Shown one piece after another: positions 4,628-8,836 of a DNA stretch of 8,836 bases. The number at the start of each line of letters is the position of its first letter. Within the stretch, counting starts at the first letter, position 1. The stretch is taken from positions 1 through 8,836 of the forward strand of contig DAOUYU010000066.1 of assembly GCA_030673995.1 (NCBI GenBank), read 5' to 3'. The translations under genes and the position numbers were made by a program. The notes beneath the pieces are model-generated. The model ran no database searches. It was not told the DNA's origin and saw only the letters and a program-made list of their open reading frames with translations. This DNA is from Candidatus Aminicenantota bacterium (GTDB lineage Bacteria; Acidobacteriota; Aminicenantia; Aminicenantales; Aminicenantaceae).

Positions 4628-5891
4628 ACCCGTATTTTACCCATTTAGCGATCTCTTTTAATTTCGGAGGTTTGCCGTACATCAAGATTCCCACCCTGTA
4701 AATCTTAGACGCCAGCCAGATCATAAACATTATCGAAAGGATAAGAAGAACGATAGAGCCCCCGACCTGAATGAAAGGAGGAAACAGAACGCAAACGCGC
4801 ATAAGCATCAAAATCGGTGCAAATAATGGGATCATGGACAAAACCACAGAGAGCGTGCTGTTCGGGCTCCTCAGGACGAACATCATGAGCAACACTGGAA
4901 CGACTAAAAACATGATAACAGGAGTCTGGAACTGCTGGGCCTCTTTTTCTGAATTGACCATGGACCCTATAGCCGCAAAAAAAGTTGAATAAAGAAAAAA
5001 ACCTAAAAGGAAAAACACAATAAAATAAACAAAAACATAGATAGGAACGCTCGGTATATTAAAATCCGCTCCGATAGGGATTTTAGATTTACCATAGCGG
5101 AAAGCAAAAATTCCAAAGACAGCCCAGATAGAAAACTGGGTAAAGCCCACAGCTCCAATTCCCAAAATCTTACCTGCCATCAGTTGAAAAGGCTTCAAAG
5201 AAGAAAGCACAACCTCGACGACCCTCGAAGTTTTCTCCTCAAGAGCACCCCTCATAATGGCCGTCCCATAAAAGATAAGGGACATGTAAAGGGTAAGAAC
5301 TAAAATATAAGAATACGCAAACGTCCCCCCGGTATCTTTTTCCTCTCCTTTTTTCGTCACTTTTATGGCTGTTAACTTTACACCCTGGAGATACTTACCA
5401 ATCTTTTGAGGATCCAACCCTTCTTTTCTCAACCTTTTCTCGATGACAACACTGTTTAAAGCTCCCTTGATGTTTTCAGTTTCTTCAAAATCCGTAGTAT
5501 GCAGGGAAGCGTACTGGGCTTCTCCGCCCTGAGAAATGTCTTCAGGAATAAAAATATAAGCTGAGAGCTTCTTATCCAGGATTTCTTTTCTCAGGCTTTC
5601 CCGGAGCTCCTCAATATCTGCAGAGGGCCGGACTTTTTCAAGGATGTAGCGGCGCTTTCCATCCTTCAGCTTATGGCCTTCCAGTCTTTTCTCAAATGCC
5701 TTATAGATTCCCTGGCTCAGATCAATCACTCCTATCGTTTTCTGATCTCCAACAGAAATCAATGAAACGAGAATAGGAATCCCAAAAACGGCAACCATAA
5801 GGACCGGAACTAAAATAGTGGCTATTACAAAGCCTTTGGTCCTTACTGCTTGAATGTACTCTCTTTTAATGACTGACAGTATCTTTTTCAT
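4626..5891 (-). CDS. ABC-2 type transporter permease (NatB-like)
   Basis: The 421-residue membrane protein is the permease of an ABC exporter whose ATPase is encoded just upstream. One membrane helix (about 21-47) follows the N-terminal KREYIQAVRTKGF segment typical of the family. A large extracytoplasmic domain (about 48-188) comes next, then six more helices near 192-213, 243-264, 283-310, 322-341, 347-367 and 375-397. The conserved cytoplasmic segment EEKTSRVVEVVLSSLKP (218-234) is a hallmark of NatB/ABC2_membrane_3 permeases. In Bacillus, NatAB exports sodium, but close relatives export other or unknown substrates, so the substrate here is open. The ATG at 5891 has AGGAG seven bases upstream and overlaps the end of the ATPase gene by 26 bases, implying translational coupling. 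Length and motifs look intact. Confidence 0.92.
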   Translation of the reverse strand: MKKILSVIKREYIQAVRTKGFVIATILVPVLMVAVFGIPILVSLISVGDQKTIGVIDLSQGIYKAFEKRLEGHKLKDGKRRYILEKVRPSADIEELRESLRKEILDKKLSAYIFIPEDISQGGEAQYASLHTTDFEETENIKGALNSVVIEKRLRKEGLDPQKIGKYLQGVKLTAIKVTKKGEEKDTGGTFAYSYILVLTLYMSLIFYGTAIMRGALEEKTSRVVEVVLSSLKPFQLMAGKILGIGAVGFTQFSIWAVFGIFAFRYGKSKIPIGADFNIPSVPIYVFVYFIVFFLLGFFLYSTFFAAIGSMVNSEKEAQQFQTPVIMFLVVPVLLMMFVLRSPNSTLSVVLSMIPLFAPILMLMRVCVLFPPFIQVGGSIVLLILSIMFMIWLASKIYRVGILMYGKPPKLKEIAKWVKYG

Positions 5892-6786
5892 CTCTTGCTC
5901 CTACTTTTTCGATGAAAATAGCGTTCAATGTCGGCTCTTTAATTTCAAATTTATTGATACCGATTTTTCCAACAAGTTTTGGAAGAAGGGCATGAGGATC
6001 AGATCGTTCTTTGAGTTTAATCTCCATGAATTTCCCGTAGTCATCGATTTTATCAACCTCAGGAAAATCTTTAATAAAATTCGCATCGCCATCATAATCC
6101 AAAACAACCGTATTCTTTCCGTACTGCTTCTTGATCTGGCTTAAATTTCCTTCCAGCACGCTTTCGGCTTTATTGATGAGGCAGATGTCGTCGCAGATCA
6201 TCTCGACCTGTTCCATGCGGTGTGTGGAGAATATTATGGTTCGACCCTGTTCCTTCATCTCCAGCATGATATCTTTTATCAACTTCGTATTGACGGGATC
6301 CAGGCCGGCAAAGGGTTCATCCAGAATAAACAGCTCGGGCTGGTGGATGACTGTGGCAATAAACTGAAGCTTTTGCTGCATTCCCCTTGAAAGCTCTTCG
6401 ACTTTTTTCTTCTTCCACCCTGAAAGATCAAACCTATCAAGCCAGAGATCGATCTCTTTTCGAGCTTTACTGCCTGTAATTCCTCTTATCTCAGCCAGAA
6501 AAAGAAGAAGCTCCCCAACCTTCATTTTGGGATAGAGCCCTCTATCTTCAGGAAGATAGCCTACCTTTTCTTTCATCTTTTCATCCATTTTCTGATCAAG
6601 GACTTTGATCGAGCCTTCATCGGGAATGATGATATTCATCACCATGCGGATCGTGGTTGTTTTCCCCGCTCCGTTTGGACCCAGAAGACCGTAAATTATT
6701 CCACGGGGAATCTTAAACGATAATTTATTGACGGCATAAAAATCGCCGAATCTCTTGGAAATGTTTTCAATCTCGAGAGCATTCAT
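5866..6786 (-). CDS. ABC transporter ATP-binding protein (NatA-like)
   Basis: The 306-residue cytoplasmic ATPase powers the downstream permease. Visible motifs in order: Walker A GPNGAGKTT (36-44), the segment GYLPEDRGLYP (76-86) covering the Q-loop, where Glu80 stands at the usual Gln position, the signature LSRGMQQK (132-139), Walker B LFILDEP (152-158), D-loop AGLD (160-163) and switch His189 in STH. Residues after about 210 form the C-terminal extension typical of this subfamily (DUF4162-like). The variant signature LSRGM and the 'PEDRGLYP' stretch are normal for this NatA-like branch and should not be read as damage. The ATG at 6786 has AAAGGA upstream. The gene is divergent from sppA across about 150 bases and overlaps the permease gene by 26 bases. 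The substrate cannot be deduced. Confidence 0.94.
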   Translation of the reverse strand: MNALEIENISKRFGDFYAVNKLSFKIPRGIIYGLLGPNGAGKTTTIRMVMNIIIPDEGSIKVLDQKMDEKMKEKVGYLPEDRGLYPKMKVGELLLFLAEIRGITGSKARKEIDLWLDRFDLSGWKKKKVEELSRGMQQKLQFIATVIHQPELFILDEPFAGLDPVNTKLIKDIMLEMKEQGRTIIFSTHRMEQVEMICDDICLINKAESVLEGNLSQIKKQYGKNTVVLDYDGDANFIKDFPEVDKIDDYGKFMEIKLKERSDPHALLPKLVGKIGINKFEIKEPTLNAIFIEKVGARDEKDTVSH

Positions 6787-6807
6787 GACATCATCCTTTT
6801 ACAATTC

Positions 6808-6836
6808 TTTATTGACCAAATTCCGGTCATAAACAA
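6808..6836 (-). promoter_or_regulatory. Weak promoter candidate for the ABC operon with an operator-like inverted repeat in its spacer
   Basis: On the minus strand TTGTTT (6836-6831) and AATAAA (6813-6808) are separated by 17 bases, a weak sigma-70-like pair (three and four of six matches). The inverted repeat TGACC-N7-GGTCA (6813-6829) fills the spacer almost exactly, where a dimeric repressor or activator could bind. Both observations are short-motif matches in AT-rich DNA. Confidence 0.3.
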
Positions 6837-6885
6837 TTAATATACTGAATCCAATTAAAAAATTCTATATTTATATACAGCTTTT

Positions 6886-6894
6886 TGCTATATT
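6886..6894 (+). promoter_or_regulatory. Extended -10 promoter candidate for sppA
   Basis: The sequence TGCTATATT contains the extended -10 TGn followed by TATATT, five of six matches. No good -35 lies 17 bases upstream, as is usual for extended -10 promoters. The predicted start near 6901 leaves a leader of about 37 bases containing the strong ribosome site AAAAGGAGAAACC before the sppA ATG. Confidence 0.45.
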
Positions 6895-6937
6895 TTATTC
6901 GAAAAAGAAATTACTCTCTCATTTAAAAGGAGAAACC

Positions 6938-8650
6938 ATGAAAAGAGGAACATATGTGCTGATAATTTTTTCAATCTTCTTCCTATTGATACTGGTAACA
7001 GTCGCTTCTTTCGTCTATATCGGCCTCTCCAAACCGCCCTCTGTGAAAGCCCGTTCTTATCTGGAATTCAGGCTATCGGGTGAGGTCCTGGAAAAAAGTC
7101 CGGGTAAGACTCTCATGGATGTTTTTACGGGGCAGGAACCTCTGTCCATGTTCGACATCTGGATGAACATTCGAAAAGCCAAGGTTGACCGCCGCATAAA
7201 AAGCCTGGTGCTCCGCCTCGGTTACCTCCAGTGTGACTGGGCAAAAATAGAGGAAATCAGAGGCTCCATATTGGACTTTAGAAAATCAGGAAAGAAAGTA
7301 TACGCTTATGTGGAGGAAGCGCCTGAATTTGACAAAGAATACTACCTGGCCTCAGCCTGCGACAGAATAGTCCTCCATCCTCTCGGTTGGATGGGAATCA
7401 ACGGCATCGGAGGCTACGTTCCCTTTTTCAAGAAAGCCCTGGATAAGCTGGGCATCGAAGCAGAGATCGAGCATGTGGAAGAATACAAGACGGCATACAA
7501 CATGTTCACAGAAGAAGGATTCACGCCTGCCCACAAGAAGATGATGCAGTTCCTGTACAGCGACCTCTTTTCCCATTATGTAAAAGGGCTGGCTGAGGCC
7601 AGAGGAAAAAGCGAGAAGGAAATAAAAGAGCTGATCGACCACGGATTTTTTCAGGGAGAAAAAGCACTAGAGGCAGGACTGGTGGACAAACTCCTTTTTG
7701 AGGACGAATTTGAGGAACTTCTCAAAGAGAAAGGGGGGAAAATTTATAAAATGACCCACAGGCAGTACTTAAAGATCAAGCCGGAATCTCTAGGCCTCAA
7801 TAAAGGCAAAAAGGTCGCCCTTCTCTACGGAATGGGACCTATCTATTCCGGAGAAGGTGCCTATCAAACCATGGGCAGCGCAACGGTGGCCCGCTGGATC
7901 AAAAGTGCCAGGAAGGATAAATCCATCGCAGCGATCGTCTTTCGCATAGACAGTCCGGGGGGGTCGGCTTTAGCATCGGATGTGATATGGAGAGAAGTGG
8001 TTTTGGCCGGGAAAGAAAAACCGTTTGTCGTCTCCATGTCTGATGTAGCAGGCTCAGGAGGATACTGGATCTCCATGGCTGCCCATAAAATCGTGGCTCA
8101 GCCTCCGACTCTCACCGGCTCAATCGGAGTTATCTCGGGCAAGTTTAACATGGCCCGCCTTTTCGAAAAGCTGGGAATCACTTCCGAAAAAATCACATAC
8201 GGAAAAAAGTCAGATATGTTCTCTCCCTTTAGAAAACTCACACCCGAAGAAAAAAGAGTCCTTAAAAATGAAATTTTATGGATCTATGATCAATTCCTGA
8301 CAAAAGTCGCAGAAGGACGAAACATGTCAAAAGAAGAAGTTGACAAGATCGGAAGAGGAAGAGTCTGGACGGGAAGTCAGGCTAAAGAACGGGGTCTTGT
8401 AGACGAAATCGGTGGTTTATCGCACGCACTGGAACTGGCAAAAGAACTGGCCGGCATCCCATCAGATGAAGAAGTTAGACTCATCGTTCAGCCTAAAAAG
8501 CCATCCTTCTTCGAGGCCTATTTCGGAAGAAGGCTTCCGGGAATAAAGAGCGATCTTATTCCTGAATTGGAAAGAATGCTTTCAGCATATAAGCTTCTGG
8601 AGAGAGAAAAAGCTCTGGCAATAATGCCCTTTTGGTCTGCTTTGGAATAA
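6938..8650 (+). CDS. sppA: Signal peptide peptidase SppA, long (67K) type
   Basis: SppA is a membrane-anchored serine protease that degrades signal peptides left in the membrane after export. The 570-residue protein is slightly shorter than E. coli SppA (618) but has the same two-domain S49 plan. An N-terminal membrane anchor at about 7-29 is followed by the first S49 domain (about 90-265), with YYLASACDRIVLHPLG and the general base in EEYKTAYNMF (Lys184). The second domain (about 290-495) holds RIDSPGGSA, the nucleophile Ser373 in DVAGSGGYWI, and LTGSIGVI. The Lys184-Ser373 pair matches the catalytic dyad of E. coli (Lys209/Ser409). The start has an ideal AAAAGGAG ribosome site. The gene is monocistronic in the window, divergent from the ABC exporter, and followed by a palindromic repeat that can terminate it. 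Confidence 0.96.
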   Translation: MKRGTYVLIIFSIFFLLILVTVASFVYIGLSKPPSVKARSYLEFRLSGEVLEKSPGKTLMDVFTGQEPLSMFDIWMNIRKAKVDRRIKSLVLRLGYLQCDWAKIEEIRGSILDFRKSGKKVYAYVEEAPEFDKEYYLASACDRIVLHPLGWMGINGIGGYVPFFKKALDKLGIEAEIEHVEEYKTAYNMFTEEGFTPAHKKMMQFLYSDLFSHYVKGLAEARGKSEKEIKELIDHGFFQGEKALEAGLVDKLLFEDEFEELLKEKGGKIYKMTHRQYLKIKPESLGLNKGKKVALLYGMGPIYSGEGAYQTMGSATVARWIKSARKDKSIAAIVFRIDSPGGSALASDVIWREVVLAGKEKPFVVSMSDVAGSGGYWISMAAHKIVAQPPTLTGSIGVISGKFNMARLFEKLGITSEKITYGKKSDMFSPFRKLTPEEKRVLKNEILWIYDQFLTKVAEGRNMSKEEVDKIGRGRVWTGSQAKERGLVDEIGGLSHALELAKELAGIPSDEEVRLIVQPKKPSFFEAYFGRRLPGIKSDLIPELERMLSAYKLLEREKALAIMPFWSALE

Positions 8651-8756
8651 AAAAGGGGGAAAAGGGGACTAATGACATTTTATTAGAAAAGGGGACAGTA
8701 TAAGAAAAGGGGACAGGCAACTTTTTGTGCCAAAAAGTAGCCTGTCCCCTCTTTTT
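8650..8756. repeat. REP-like palindrome, copy 2, preceded by tandem half-units
   Basis: Three copies of GAAAAGGGGAC start at 8659, 8686 and 8704, after a looser AAAAAAGGGGG at 8650. The third copy is the left arm of a full palindrome. AGGGGACAGGC (8708-8718) pairs with 8740-8750, an A-A mismatch follows (8719/8739), and ACTTTTTG pairs with CAAAAAGT around a three-base loop (TGC). Arms and mismatch match the copy at 4499-4566. Two of the units enclose a small inverted repeat (CTAAT/ATTAG, 8669-8673 with 8682-8686). The extra half-units lie between the sppA stop and the hairpin, the same gene-proximal side as in copy 1. Confidence 0.85.
8702..8756 (+). terminator. Likely terminator of sppA formed by the REP-like hairpin
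   Basis: The stem of copy 2 (8708-8727 with 8731-8750, one internal mismatch, three-base loop) is G/C-rich in its lower half and followed on the plus strand by CTTTTTAATA. It lies about 55 bases after the sppA stop codon. The structure meets the usual form of an intrinsic terminator, although its main identity is a dispersed repeat. Confidence 0.55.
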
Positions 8757-8836
8757 AATAGGCATAGGATGAGGGACAGATTGCCCTGAAATCACACTAG
8801 TTGCAGTTATGCCAATCCGGCCTGGCAAGATAATCC
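8757..8836. other. Right-end flank without recognised features
   Basis: No gene, RNA or clear promoter is visible in the last 80 bases. A short GCCA/TGGC inverted repeat surrounds a CCGG near 8814-8829, and an ATG at about 8812 has no ribosome site. The next gene presumably begins outside the window. Confidence 0.5.

Noticed and set aside
5866..6786. Variant ABC signature (LSRGM instead of LSGGQ) and Glu at the Q-loop as a sign of a degenerate ATPase
   Set aside because: These substitutions are typical of the NatA-like branch; Walker A, Walker B, D-loop and H-loop are all intact.
8659..8715. Tandem GAAAAGGGGAC units as a CRISPR array
   Set aside because: Units are only about 11 bases with irregular spacings (27 and 18) and form part of a palindromic repeat; no cas genes.
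8556..8828. Minus-strand open frame at the right end
   Set aside because: It overlaps the end of sppA and the GGGGACAGGC repeat, and its translation is mostly repeat-derived (VPFS motifs); no ribosome site.

Overview
The window looks like chromosomal DNA from a Gram-negative-type bacterium. Supporting signs are a predicted lipoprotein with a clean lipobox, several exported proteins, a long-form SppA, and AT-leaning, densely packed operons. The style of the ECF sigma / zinc-finger anti-sigma locus and the 'GGGGACAGGC' palindromic repeats remind me of Acidobacteriota or Aminicenantes-like lineages, but that placement is only an impression. There is no sign of a phage, plasmid or intact transposon.

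Layout: seven genes and one partial gene lie on the minus strand (right to left), and one gene lies on the plus strand at the right end. From right to left on the minus strand: (a) a two-gene ABC-2 exporter operon, ATPase (5866-6786) then permease (4626-5891), ending near a REP-like palindrome (4499-4566). (b) A five-gene cell-surface stress operon: lipoprotein (3859-4290), ECF sigma factor (3228-3809), zinc-finger transmembrane anti-sigma factor (2425-3231), exported TPR/HEAT-like protein (1581-2423) and small exported protein (1177-1563). It is closed by a strong intrinsic terminator (1112-1153). (c) After an intergenic stretch with a good sigma-70-type promoter, tsaB (135-815) and the start of rimI (1-103), a housekeeping pair for tRNA t6A modification and ribosomal protein acetylation. 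On the plus strand, divergent from the ABC operon, is sppA (6938-8650), followed by a second copy of the REP-like palindrome that can also act as its terminator.

The most interesting unit is the five-gene operon. Its first, fourth and fifth genes encode exported proteins that end in the same roughly 76-85 residue module: a beta strand, 'V.I..P..L', a loop with acidic residues, and a final '.I.IWL'. A sequence resembling an extracytoplasmic-function promoter (TGAACC-N16-CGTA) lies just upstream of the first gene. The picture is an autoregulated envelope-stress or envelope-sensing system in which the sigma factor controls its anti-sigma factor and three paralogous envelope proteins, one membrane-tethered and two carrying signal peptides. 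The function of the shared module is unknown to me.
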